From contig JAHDKO010000015.1 in the NCBI GenBank assembly GCA_018436855.1, forward strand, positions 1 to 64,000: a stretch of 64,000 nt of DNA, in the 5' to 3' direction. Below the pieces are notes generated by a model, which worked only from the letters and a program-made list of their open reading frames with translations, made no database searches and had not been told where the DNA came from. Source of the stretch: Deltaproteobacteria bacterium. Lineage in GTDB: Bacteria; Desulfobacterota; Desulfomonilia; UBA1062. The translations under genes were made by a program, and so were the position numbers. Below are positions 25,203 to 33,673 of the stretch, one piece after another (within the stretch, counting starts at the first letter, position 1; the number at the start of each line of letters is the position of its first letter).

Positions 25203-27071
25203 ATGATGACCATGGAGAACAGGAAGCTTCAGTCGGTTGCAGCGCTCGAGAGTTACAGGACCAAGATCGCTGAATCTCAGAAGAATGAATATCCGGTTAT
25301 CTACGTGTGCGGAGGGACCCCCTGTCTTGCGAAGGGAAGCAGGGCGGTAACCGAGGCCTTCAAGAAGGAGATCGAATCGCAGGGCCTTGCGTGCAAGGTC
25401 GAGCTCAGGCACAAGGTGACCGGGTGCCAGGGGTTCTGCAGCAAGGGGCCGGTGGTCTCATTCGGAAACGACACCGTCTATCTGGAGGTCAAGCCGGAGC
25501 ACGTGCCCGAGATCATCGAGAAGACCGTGAAGAACGCCCAGGTGATCGAGTCGCTGGGGTATAAGGACCCGCAGACGAAGAAGCGGGCCGCCTCGTTTCA
25601 GGGCATTCCGTTCTATGCCCACCAGAAGGGGATGATCCTCAAGGACCTGCGGGAAATAGATCCGCTCGAGATCGACGACTACATCGCCCGTGGCGGGTAT
25701 GCCTCGCTGGCCAAGGCCTTTGCCATGGATCCCGAGAAGGTCATCGACCTGGTCGATCAGTCCGGGCTCAGAGGCCGCGGCGGCGGCGGGTTCCCCGCGG
25801 GAACGAAGTGGAGGTCGTGCAGGGCGATCGACTCCGAGGTACGTTACGTGCTCTGCAACGGCGACGAGGGAGACCCCGGGGCCTTCATGGACCGGTCCAT
25901 CATGGAAGGCAACCCGCATGCCGTCATCGAGGGCATGATCGTGGGAGCATGGGCCGTTGGCGCCCATCACGGGTACGCCTATATCCGGGATGAATATCCC
26001 CTGGCCGTGAAGGTCATGAAGAAGGCCGTGGAGGATGCGGCCGCGATGGGCCTTCTGGGCAGGAACATCCTGGGGACCGGGTTCGACTTCGACATCAAGA
26101 TCACCCGCGGAGGCGGGGCCTTTGTATGCGGCGAGTCATCGGCGCTCATGAGGTCCATCGAGGGCAAGGTGGGCGAGCCCAGGGCCAAGTACATCCGGTC
26201 GGTGGAGAAGGGGCTCTATGACCTGCCCACGGTCCTGAACAACGTGGAGACATGGACCAATGTTCCGCTGATCGTCAACAACGGGCCTAAGTGGTACCGT
26301 CAGACCGGCACCCAGGGGTCTCCGGGCACCAAGGTGTTCTCGCTGGCGGGCAAGGCGGTCAACACCGGGCTTGTGGAGGTCCCGATGGGGACCACGATAC
26401 GGGAGCTCGTGGAAAAGGTCGGCGGAGGGATCCGCAGCGGCAGGAAGTTCAAGGCCGTCCAGACCGGCGGACCCTCGGGCGGCTGCATTCCCGAGAGCCT
26501 GGCGGACCTGCCCATTGACTTCGACTCCCTGAGCAAGGCGGGCTCCATGATGGGCTCGGGCGGCATCATCGTCATGGACGAGGCCACCTGTATGGTCGAC
26601 GTGGCCAAGTACTTCATTTCCTTTCTGGCCGAGGAGTCCTGCGGCAAGTGCTCTCCCTGCAGGGACGGGCTGCCGAGGATGAAGCAGATCCTGACCGACA
26701 TCACCGAGGGCAGGGGCAAGGAGGGCGACATCGAGCTGCTCGAAGAGCTCTGCGATGTGCTGAGCTACGGCGCGCTCTGCGGGCTGGGGTCTTCAGCGCC
26801 CAACCCGGTTCTGTCCACCATCAAGTACTTCCGCGAGGAGTACGAGGCGCATATCAGAGACAAGCGCTGTCCTGCCGGAGTGTGCCGGAACCTCGTCACC
26901 TTCCATATCGATGCGGACGCCTGCACCGGATGCACCCTGTGCGCCAAGCAGTGCCCCCAGGAATGCATCACGGGCGAGAGAAAACAGGCCCATGTCATTG
27001 ACCAGAGCAGGTGCATCAAGTGCGGGGTGTGCAGAGACGTCTGTAAATTCGACGCAGTACGGGTAGAATAA
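25203..27071 (+). CDS. NuoF/HndC-like NAD(P)H- and FMN-binding subunit with extra clusters
   Basis: 622 residues, the long form. Domains in order: thioredoxin-like [2Fe-2S] domain (about 30-125, with CGGTPC and CQGFCSKGP), the NuoF core with LRGRGGGGFPAGTKW (NADH/FMN), the SLBB-like segment, ESCGKCSPCRDGLPRM for the N3-type [4Fe-4S] cluster, and a C-terminal pair of ferredoxin motifs (CTGCTLCAKQCPQEC, CIKCGVCRDVCKFDA). The arrangement is that of HydB/HndC, the flavin subunit of bifurcating hydrogenases, not of plain NuoF. Several ATGs at the start (25203, 25206, 25212); GGAGAGG precedes the first. Confidence 0.93.
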   Translation: MMTMENRKLQSVAALESYRTKIAESQKNEYPVIYVCGGTPCLAKGSRAVTEAFKKEIESQGLACKVELRHKVTGCQGFCSKGPVVSFGNDTVYLEVKPEHVPEIIEKTVKNAQVIESLGYKDPQTKKRAASFQGIPFYAHQKGMILKDLREIDPLEIDDYIARGGYASLAKAFAMDPEKVIDLVDQSGLRGRGGGGFPAGTKWRSCRAIDSEVRYVLCNGDEGDPGAFMDRSIMEGNPHAVIEGMIVGAWAVGAHHGYAYIRDEYPLAVKVMKKAVEDAAAMGLLGRNILGTGFDFDIKITRGGGAFVCGESSALMRSIEGKVGEPRAKYIRSVEKGLYDLPTVLNNVETWTNVPLIVNNGPKWYRQTGTQGSPGTKVFSLAGKAVNTGLVEVPMGTTIRELVEKVGGGIRSGRKFKAVQTGGPSGGCIPESLADLPIDFDSLSKAGSMMGSGGIIVMDEATCMVDVAKYFISFLAEESCGKCSPCRDGLPRMKQILTDITEGRGKEGDIELLEELCDVLSYGALCGLGSSAPNPVLSTIKYFREEYEAHIRDKRCPAGVCRNLVTFHIDADACTGCTLCAKQCPQECITGERKQAHVIDQSRCIKCGVCRDVCKFDAVRVE

Positions 27072-27082
27072 GGACAAAAGCC

Positions 27083-27811
27083 ATGGAAAAAATCACGATA
27101 AAGATCAATGGAAAAGACATCGAGGCCGTCAAGGATCAGTCCGTTCTGGAGGCAGCCCGGGAAAACGGGATCGCCATTCCCGCCCTGTGCTCCCACCCGG
27201 AGATCGAGACCCAGGCCGGCTCGTGCCGCGTGTGTCTGGTGGAGGTCTCGCAGAACGGCCGGACCCGCCTGGTGACCTCCTGCAACTACCCGGTGCGCAA
27301 AGGGCTCGAGGTCAGGACCGATACGGACCTGGTCCGCAGGATCCGCAAAGGGGTGGTGGAGCTCTTGCTCTCCCGGACCCCCGACGCCCCCGTGATACAG
27401 AAGCTGGCCCGGGAAAACGGGATCGAAGAGAGCAGGTTTTTCGTCGACGAGGGAGAGCACTACCGCAACCGGTGCATCGCGTGCTCGCTGTGCACCCAGG
27501 TGTGTGAAGAGGTGGTGGGGGTGAGCGCCATCTCCATGCTGGACCGCGGCCGCGACAAGTCCCCGGGCACCCCGTACCTGAAACCTTCACAGGCCTGTAT
27601 CGGCTGCGGCGCGTGCGCATATGCGTGCCCGACCGAGGCCATCTCCATGACCGACGAGGGCGAGACCAGAAAGATATGGGGCAAAGAGTTCAAGATGGTC
27701 ACCTGCAGCGTGTGCGGAAAGCCGTATATCCCCGAGGCCCAGGTTGACTGGATCGTCAAGACCACGGGCAAAGACCGGGCATTCTTCGACAAGTGCCCCG
27801 ACCACCGGTGA
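27083..27811 (+). CDS. NuoG/HydA N-terminal-like iron-sulfur protein without catalytic domain
   Basis: 242 residues. N-terminal [2Fe-2S] domain (CSHPEIETQAGSCRVC...SC), a His/Cys region, then two [4Fe-4S] motifs (CIACSLCTQVCEE, CIGCGACAYACPTEA). It ends with CSVCGKPY...DKCPDHR, a small extra metal-binding-like tail. It lacks the H-cluster domain of [FeFe] hydrogenase and the molybdopterin domain of NuoG or formate dehydrogenase. It should wire the NuoEF module to the PFOR subunits. Last gene of the operon, before a strong hairpin. Confidence 0.9.
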   Translation: MEKITIKINGKDIEAVKDQSVLEAARENGIAIPALCSHPEIETQAGSCRVCLVEVSQNGRTRLVTSCNYPVRKGLEVRTDTDLVRRIRKGVVELLLSRTPDAPVIQKLARENGIEESRFFVDEGEHYRNRCIACSLCTQVCEEVVGVSAISMLDRGRDKSPGTPYLKPSQACIGCGACAYACPTEAISMTDEGETRKIWGKEFKMVTCSVCGKPYIPEAQVDWIVKTTGKDRAFFDKCPDHR

Positions 27812-27862
27812 GGCTTGGGACCGTCCCGCCATCCACAGGCGGGAGCGGATGATACTTAAGGG

Positions 27863-27905
27863 AAAAGAGACCTTCCGGCGCGATGCCGGAAGGTCTCTTC
27901 TGTTA
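27863..27905 (+). terminator. Terminator of the PFOR-Nuo operon
   Basis: A 14-15-bp perfect stem (27865-27879 with 27885-27899, arm AGAGACCTTCCGGC) with a 5-nt loop, followed by TCTGTT. U-tract is weak on the plus strand; on the minus strand it is followed by TTTTCCC, so it may work in both directions. Confidence 0.75.
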
Positions 27906-28177
27906 TAAAAAAGGGACTTGTGTGAGGACTCGGCTTTCCTCCCACAAAAGCCCTGTTCAATATGCTCGGCAATATGTTATGGATATTCCGGGGGATGCCG
28001 GAAGGCTTGGTAAATCTCATTTCACTGAAACTGATATCTAAAACCGGAGGCATCTTTCTTAGGGATATTACCGTGCATGAGACCTATGAGGGAAAAAGCC
28101 CGGCAGGGATGCCGGCCGGTACGGAAGTGTCCGATAGCAGTATTTCCCCTTTTGAAAAGCTACAGGAGACATAAAAC
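27906..28177 (+). other. Leader region of ffh
   Basis: About 270 nt of lower-GC sequence before ffh. A 70-codon frame (27962-28174) ends 3 nt before ffh, but its codon use is unlike the neighbours and it matches nothing I know; I treat it as untranslated leader. AGGAG lies 9 nt before the ffh ATG. Confidence 0.4.
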
Positions 28178-29647
28178 ATGCTGGAAATGATATCAGGCGG
28201 ATTCAAGAAGGCCCAGGACCTGCTCCAGGGGAAGGTGGTTCTCCAGGAGAGGCATATAGACGAGGCGATCAAGGAGATTCGCATCTCTCTGCTCGAGGCC
28301 GATGTCGAGTTCCATGTGGTGAAGCAGTTCATCGAGCGGGTGAGAGAGAAGGCGGTGGGAGAGATCGTCCAGACCCGGGTGTCTCACGGCGGCAGGAAGC
28401 TCAAGGCCACCCCGGGGCAGCACTTCGTCAAGATCTGCTACGACGAGCTGGTGAATCTCATGGGGCCGGTGGATACTTCGCTTGTCCTTGATGCGAGGGC
28501 GGTCAGCGCGATCATGATGGTGGGGCTGCAGGGAAGCGGCAAGACCACCACCACGGCAAAGCTCGCCCGGCACCTGCAGAAGAGCGGGAAAAAGCCCATG
28601 ATGGTGGCAGCCGACGTCTACCGCCCTGCGGCAATCGACCAGCTCAAGGTGCTGGGCAGGCGCCTCGACATCCCGGTGTTTTTCGCGCCGGGCAAGACGC
28701 CGCCCCAGATCTGCAAGGACTCTCTAGAGGCCGCCCAGTTCAAGGGCTGCGACGTGGTGCTCTTCGATACCGCGGGCCGCACCATCCTGGACGACGTGCT
28801 CATGAACGAGCTCGACGAGATCAAGGGGATCACCAGGCCCGAGAACATCCTGCTCGTTTTGGACGCCATGATCGGCCAGGAGTCGGTCAACGTGGCCAGG
28901 GAGTTCGACCGGAGGCTCGACCTCTCGGGCTTCGTGCTCACCAAGCTCGACGGCGACGCCCGGGGCGGCGCAGCGCTCTCCATCAAGGAGATGGTGAAAA
29001 AGCCCATCAAGTTCCTGGGCATGGGCGAATCCCTTGACCGGCTCGAGGAGTTCAGGCCGGACGGACTCGCCTCCAGGATCCTGGGGCACGGCGACATCGT
29101 GGGCCTGGTCAAGGACTTCGAAGAGGTGGTGGACGAGAAAAAGGCCGAGGAAGACGCGGAAAAGCTCCTCAGGGGCGACTTCACCTACAACGACTTTCTC
29201 AAGCAGCTCAAGCTCATGAAAAAGATGGGCTCGCTCACGGACCTCCTCGGCAAGCTCCCCTTGGGCCAGCTCGGCATACCCCAGGGGTTCCAGGTGGACG
29301 ACCGCGAGCTCGTCCGCGTGGAGGCAGTCATCAATTCCATGACCACCTATGAGCGCGAACATCCCGACAGCCTCGATGAGAGCCGCGTGGCCCGGATCAC
29401 CCGCGGGTGCGGCCAGCCAAAAAACAAGGTGACCGACCTCATGGGGAGGTTCAACACCATGCGCGGGGTCATGCGCAATCTCGGTTCGGGCAAGAAAAAG
29501 GCCCTGGGGAAGCTCGGTCTCAACCCGGGGCTTGCCGGGATGCTCGATGAGCAGATGCCCAAAGGCCCGAAGAAAAGCCTGGTGGATCTGAAAAAAAAGA
29601 AAAATACGCGCAAGTCTGTAAAGAAGGCAAAGCGACGTAACCGATAA
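28178..29647 (+). CDS. ffh: Signal recognition particle protein Ffh
   Basis: 489 residues. N domain (1-90), SRP GTPase with GLQGSGKTTTTAKLA, DVYRPAAIDQL, LFDTAGR, TKLDGDARGGAAL, and a C-terminal M domain (about 325-450). It delivers ribosomes to the membrane by binding signal peptides and 4.5S RNA. The M-domain RNA-binding segment reads ESRVARITRGCG where most proteins have SRxxRIxxGSG, and the finger loop has GKLPLGQLGIPQGF, with fewer methionines than usual. A very basic tail (KKKKNTRKSVKKAKRRNR) closes the protein. Unlike many genomes, rpsP does not follow. Confidence 0.95.
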   Translation: MLEMISGGFKKAQDLLQGKVVLQERHIDEAIKEIRISLLEADVEFHVVKQFIERVREKAVGEIVQTRVSHGGRKLKATPGQHFVKICYDELVNLMGPVDTSLVLDARAVSAIMMVGLQGSGKTTTTAKLARHLQKSGKKPMMVAADVYRPAAIDQLKVLGRRLDIPVFFAPGKTPPQICKDSLEAAQFKGCDVVLFDTAGRTILDDVLMNELDEIKGITRPENILLVLDAMIGQESVNVAREFDRRLDLSGFVLTKLDGDARGGAALSIKEMVKKPIKFLGMGESLDRLEEFRPDGLASRILGHGDIVGLVKDFEEVVDEKKAEEDAEKLLRGDFTYNDFLKQLKLMKKMGSLTDLLGKLPLGQLGIPQGFQVDDRELVRVEAVINSMTTYEREHPDSLDESRVARITRGCGQPKNKVTDLMGRFNTMRGVMRNLGSGKKKALGKLGLNPGLAGMLDEQMPKGPKKSLVDLKKKKNTRKSVKKAKRRNR

Positions 29648-29675
29648 GCACGGTCAGGAGATCGCATCGTCAAAG

Positions 29676-31658
29676 ATGACTATCGTCGATAAAGAGCTCA
29701 CAGTCTTCAGACGGGTGAACGAAGCCATATCCCTTTCACCCGATGTCGAGGCCGTTGCAGGGGCCATCCTCGATATTGTCATCGATGAAACCATTGCGGA
29801 AAACGCATCCTTGATGACGCCGTCTCCCGACGGCGGCCGGCTCCAGATCAAGGCCGCCAAGGGAAACCGCGACAGGAGCTCCCGATTCTCCGATACCTCG
29901 CTGGGGCAGGTGTTCCCCCTGGGCAAGGGGATCGCGGGAAGCGTCGCGTTGACCCTCAAGCCCGTGATCATTCACGATGCCCCAAAAGATCCGCTGTTCG
30001 AAAACAAGGAGACCAAGATCACCATCGGGTCTCTCATGTGCATGCCTCTGGTCTACGGCAAGGGCGAGCTCGTGGGTGTGCTGAACATGAGTCATTCCCG
30101 GGCACGTGCCTTCAGCGAGGAAGACCTGAACCTGGTCAACGTCCTCCTGCCGCCCGCGGCCCTTGCCTTGAGAAACGCCCGGGCCATGAAGGAGCTCGAA
30201 GACATCAACTCCCTGCTCAAGGCAGAGCTCTGCATGACGGACAATGCCCTGAGCGATTTCGGGAAGAACATCCTGCGCATCTTCACTTGCATGTCGGTCG
30301 GCGTGCTGACCGTGGACCGCACCGGGACCATCACCTCCATCAACAAAAAGGCATCCGAGCTTCTCGGGCTCGGCCCGGGCGAGAGCCTGTCCGGTCTGAT
30401 AAGGGACGGGATGCCTCAAGGCCCGGAGTCCGGGGTGACGGAAGTGACCCGGGACGTGGAACATGGGGGGAGGGTCCTGAGCATGGAGATCTCGACCCTT
30501 CCCATGAAACCCGACTGGCAGATGCTTGCATGCGTGCGCGACGTGACCGTCGAGCGCTTCAAGGAGCGTGAGCTCGTCCGGGTCAAGGACCAGTACAAGG
30601 ACATGGTGGAGAACGCGCTCGATGCCATGTATATCATCAAGGACGGGCGGTTCCTCCTGACGAACCGGAAGTTTCAGGAGATGCTCGGGTTCGGCCAGGA
30701 CGAGATCCTGGGCAGGCATGTCCGTCATTTCGTCACCAAAGGATCGATCCGCAGCCTGGGGTCGTGCCTGAGGCTCCAGGCAGGCGATATCTTCGTGCCC
30801 AACCTCGAGATCCAGGCCGTGAGAAAGGACGGGAAGAAACTCTTTCTCGAAATCAGCATCGGCAGGCTCGTGATCGAAGGCCAAGAGTGCTACGTGGGCG
30901 TGGTCCGCGACATTACCAGCAAGAAGGAGCTCCTGGCCCTGAAGACCCGGTTTCTCCACGTGGCCTCCCACGAGATACGGGTGCCCCTGACGGTGATTCG
31001 CGGCTATGCGCGCATGCTCTCCAAGGACGCCCAGAGCCTCCTGTCTCCAAATCAGATGGAGAATATCAGAGAGATCGAGGGCCAGTGCGAGAAGCTCCTG
31101 CACTTCAGCAACTCCCTCCTCGATTTCGCCAAGATCAACACGGAAAAGATCTCGCTTCACCGGCAGCAGATCGATGTTGCCGACTACATCGGCGGGGTTG
31201 TCCGCAGCATGCAGATCAAGGCGCGGGACAAGAAAGTCAGGATTCTCTTTCAGGACGGGGAAGACACGCCCGAGCTCTCCGTCGACCCCTTGCGGTTCGA
31301 GCAGGCGCTGTGCAACCTGCTCGACAACGCCGTCAAGCATTCTCCCGAGGGAGGGACGGTGACCATCGCCGTATCCCGGGGCGTCCACGAGCACAACGCC
31401 ATGAACAAGCTCCTGAACCGCGAGAGCCTCATGATCGCGGTAAAGGACCAGGGGCCCGGGATCACGCCTGAGGACGCCCGGGAGCTGTTCAGCGATTTCT
31501 TTGTCGGGGCCAGCGGCAGGGCAAGGGGGGGGATCGGCCTGGGGCTCTCCATCACCCGGGAGATCGTGCATGCCCATGGGGGCATGGTGGAGGCGCTTCC
31601 CACGGGAGAGGGAGGATGTTTCGTAATTACAATGCCCTTGAATAGGGAAGATGATTAA
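29676..31658 (+). CDS. Soluble hybrid-free sensor histidine kinase with GAF and PAS domains
   Basis: 660 residues, no membrane segment. A GAF domain (about 10-165, ending MPLVYGKGELVGVLNMSHSRARAFSEEDL), two PAS domains (about 200-300 and 305-425), then HisKA with the phospho-acceptor in VASHEIRVPLTVIRGYARML, and HATPase with NLLDNAVKH, DQGPGI and GIGLGLSI. It should phosphorylate the regulator encoded 33 nt downstream. Position directly ahead of the export genes suggests it controls them; the signal is unknown but must be cytoplasmic. Confidence 0.93.
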   Translation: MTIVDKELTVFRRVNEAISLSPDVEAVAGAILDIVIDETIAENASLMTPSPDGGRLQIKAAKGNRDRSSRFSDTSLGQVFPLGKGIAGSVALTLKPVIIHDAPKDPLFENKETKITIGSLMCMPLVYGKGELVGVLNMSHSRARAFSEEDLNLVNVLLPPAALALRNARAMKELEDINSLLKAELCMTDNALSDFGKNILRIFTCMSVGVLTVDRTGTITSINKKASELLGLGPGESLSGLIRDGMPQGPESGVTEVTRDVEHGGRVLSMEISTLPMKPDWQMLACVRDVTVERFKERELVRVKDQYKDMVENALDAMYIIKDGRFLLTNRKFQEMLGFGQDEILGRHVRHFVTKGSIRSLGSCLRLQAGDIFVPNLEIQAVRKDGKKLFLEISIGRLVIEGQECYVGVVRDITSKKELLALKTRFLHVASHEIRVPLTVIRGYARMLSKDAQSLLSPNQMENIREIEGQCEKLLHFSNSLLDFAKINTEKISLHRQQIDVADYIGGVVRSMQIKARDKKVRILFQDGEDTPELSVDPLRFEQALCNLLDNAVKHSPEGGTVTIAVSRGVHEHNAMNKLLNRESLMIAVKDQGPGITPEDARELFSDFFVGASGRARGGIGLGLSITREIVHAHGGMVEALPTGEGGCFVITMPLNREDD

Positions 31659-31691
31659 TGTATTTTATACTGTTAAGTATTGGTGGGTTTA

Positions 31692-33113
31692 ATGATCATG
31701 AATGAAAAAATTCGGATTCTGGTTGTCGATGACGATGAAAGCATTCGGAGGTACATAGGCAAGCTCCTGACCCAGGCCGGGTATGACGTCCTGACCGCAT
31801 CCAATGGCAAGGACGCCCTCAAGGAGTTGAGGACCGGGCCGGAGGTTTCTCTGGCGATCCTTGACATCCTCATGCCGGAGATGGACGGTCTGGAAACCTT
31901 GAGCGAGATCCGTAAGCTTTCGGGCGATCTGCCGATCCTCATGCTCAGCGCGCTGGGGCAGACCAACATCATCGTCAAGGCCATGAAGGCGGGCGCCACT
32001 GACTACCTCGTGAAGCCCTTCGAGGAGGAAGAGCTGGAGCTGGCGATCACCAAGTCTCTGGAAAAGAAGAAGCTCCTCACCGAGATCTCCAGCCTCAAGA
32101 AACAGCTCAGGGTGGATGAGCTCCGCGGCGAGTTCATCTACAACAGCCCCAAGATGCAGCGGGTCAAGGACCTGGTGGATCAGATCGCGGAGACGGACGT
32201 GAGCGTGCTCATCGAAGGGGAGAGCGGGACCGGCAAGGAGCTGGTGGCGCGGGCCCTGCACTACCGCTCCGGGCTGAGGGACAAGCCCTTCATCAAGGTC
32301 AACTGCGCGGCCCTGCCCCACGAGCTGCTGGAATCCGAGCTTTTCGGCTACGAGCGTGGCGCGTTCACGGGTGCCTACAAGGCAAAGGCGGGCAAGTTCG
32401 AGCTCGCCAACAACGGCACCATTTTCTTAGACGAGATCGGCGAGATTGACATGTCCATCCAGTCGAAGCTTCTGCAGGTCCTGCAGGAGGGCACCTTTTC
32501 CCGCCTCGGCGGCAAGCTGGATGTCAAGGTGAACGTCCGGGTCATCGCCGCGACCAACAGGGATCTGCGCAAGGCGATCGAGGAAGGAATCTTCCGGGAA
32601 GACATCTACTATCGGCTCAACGTGGTCAACATCACGATACCGCCGTTGTACGAGAGGCAGGAAGACATCACCTACCTGTTCGAGTATTTTCTCGATACGT
32701 ATAATGAGAAGTACGGGAAGAGCTTCCAGGTGGACAAGGAAACGCTCTACCCCCTGCTGATTTCCTATCCGTGGCCCGGGAACGTGAGGGAGCTCAAGAA
32801 CCAGGTGAAACGCCTCGTTATCCTGGGAGACGTGGGCGATCTGATGCACTATCTCAAGGACGGAAAGGCGCACGCGGCTCACGAGAGGCAGGTCAACATC
32901 AGCAGGCCGGAGGTTCTGGAGATCGAGTCGGACGAAGATGAGATCATCCCTCTGAAGCTCGCCGCAAAGGAGGCCTCGGTCAAGGCCGAGAGGGACATGA
33001 TCCTCAAGGCCCTTCGGGGCACGAACTGGAACAAGAAAAGGGCGGCGCATCTCCTGCAGATAAGCTACAAGGCGCTTCTGTACAAGATCAAGGAATGCGG
33101 AATCGAGAAATAA
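31692..33113 (+). CDS. Sigma-54-dependent response regulator (NtrC family)
   Basis: 473 residues. Receiver domain with DDDES and phospho-acceptor D58 (LAILDILMPEMDG) and VKPF; AAA+ domain with GESGTGKELVAR, the sigma-54-contacting GAFTGA (in YERGAFTGAYKAK), DEIGEID; C-terminal Fis-type helix-turn-helix (NWNKKRAAHLLQISYKALLY). It activates sigma-54 promoters when phosphorylated, presumably by the kinase upstream. GGTGGG precedes ATG 31692. The gene ends 20 nt before the export gene. Confidence 0.94.
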   Translation: MIMNEKIRILVVDDDESIRRYIGKLLTQAGYDVLTASNGKDALKELRTGPEVSLAILDILMPEMDGLETLSEIRKLSGDLPILMLSALGQTNIIVKAMKAGATDYLVKPFEEEELELAITKSLEKKKLLTEISSLKKQLRVDELRGEFIYNSPKMQRVKDLVDQIAETDVSVLIEGESGTGKELVARALHYRSGLRDKPFIKVNCAALPHELLESELFGYERGAFTGAYKAKAGKFELANNGTIFLDEIGEIDMSIQSKLLQVLQEGTFSRLGGKLDVKVNVRVIAATNRDLRKAIEEGIFREDIYYRLNVVNITIPPLYERQEDITYLFEYFLDTYNEKYGKSFQVDKETLYPLLISYPWPGNVRELKNQVKRLVILGDVGDLMHYLKDGKAHAAHERQVNISRPEVLEIESDEDEIIPLKLAAKEASVKAERDMILKALRGTNWNKKRAAHLLQISYKALLYKIKECGIEK

Positions 33114-33133
33114 CCAAAAGGGGGTTAATTTCC

Positions 33134-33673
33134 ATGAAAAGACTTCTCTTCGTGCTGGTGGGCATTCTTGTCCCCCTCGTCGTATCCGCGCAGGAAAAGC
33201 AGTATCTCATCGGAGAATCGGATCTTCTGGAAGTTTCCGTGTGGGGGGAGGAAACCCTCTCCAGACAGGTTACGGTAAGAAGTGACGGATACATATCCCT
33301 GCCGCTGGCAGGCGACCTCAAGGCCGCTGACAAGACCCCTTCGCAGCTGCAGGGCGACATCGAGTCTGCGATCGCAAAGTACGTGAAGGAACCCCACTGC
33401 GCAGTCATCGTACTGGAGCCGAGAAGCAAGCGGATATATGTCGAGGGACAGGTGAACCAGCCGGGCGAATACATCCTCGACCGGGGCATGGTCATCACTC
33501 AGATCATCTCCCGGGCAGGGGGTTTCAATGAATGGGCCGATACCGACGACATCGTCATTCTCCGCAGGGAAAAGGGCGAGCAGATCCGGATCAAGGTGGA
33601 CTACCCCAAGATCGTCAAGGGCAAGCACGAGAATATCTCTGTTCATCCAGGTGACACCATCATAGTCCCGTGA
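33134..33673 (+). CDS. Polysaccharide export outer-membrane protein (Wza/EpsA type)
   Basis: 179 residues, short form. Signal peptide MKRLLFVLVGILVPLVVSAQ without a lipobox cysteine, then a Poly_export domain (YLIGESDLLEVSVWGEE...VRSDGYISLPLAGDL) and an SLBB domain (RIYVEGQVNQPGEYILDRGM). Such proteins form the outer-membrane exit for exopolysaccharide. The long Wza C-terminal helix is absent, as in the exosortase-associated subfamily. Its stop overlaps the GTG of the next gene. Confidence 0.92.
   Translation: MKRLLFVLVGILVPLVVSAQEKQYLIGESDLLEVSVWGEETLSRQVTVRSDGYISLPLAGDLKAADKTPSQLQGDIESAIAKYVKEPHCAVIVLEPRSKRIYVEGQVNQPGEYILDRGMVITQIISRAGGFNEWADTDDIVILRREKGEQIRIKVDYPKIVKGKHENISVHPGDTIIVP

Noticed and set aside
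27962-28174. 70-codon plus-strand frame ahead of ffh
   Set aside because: Ends just before ffh and could be a leader peptide, but it has no good Shine-Dalgarno, atypical codon use and no recognisable sequence.
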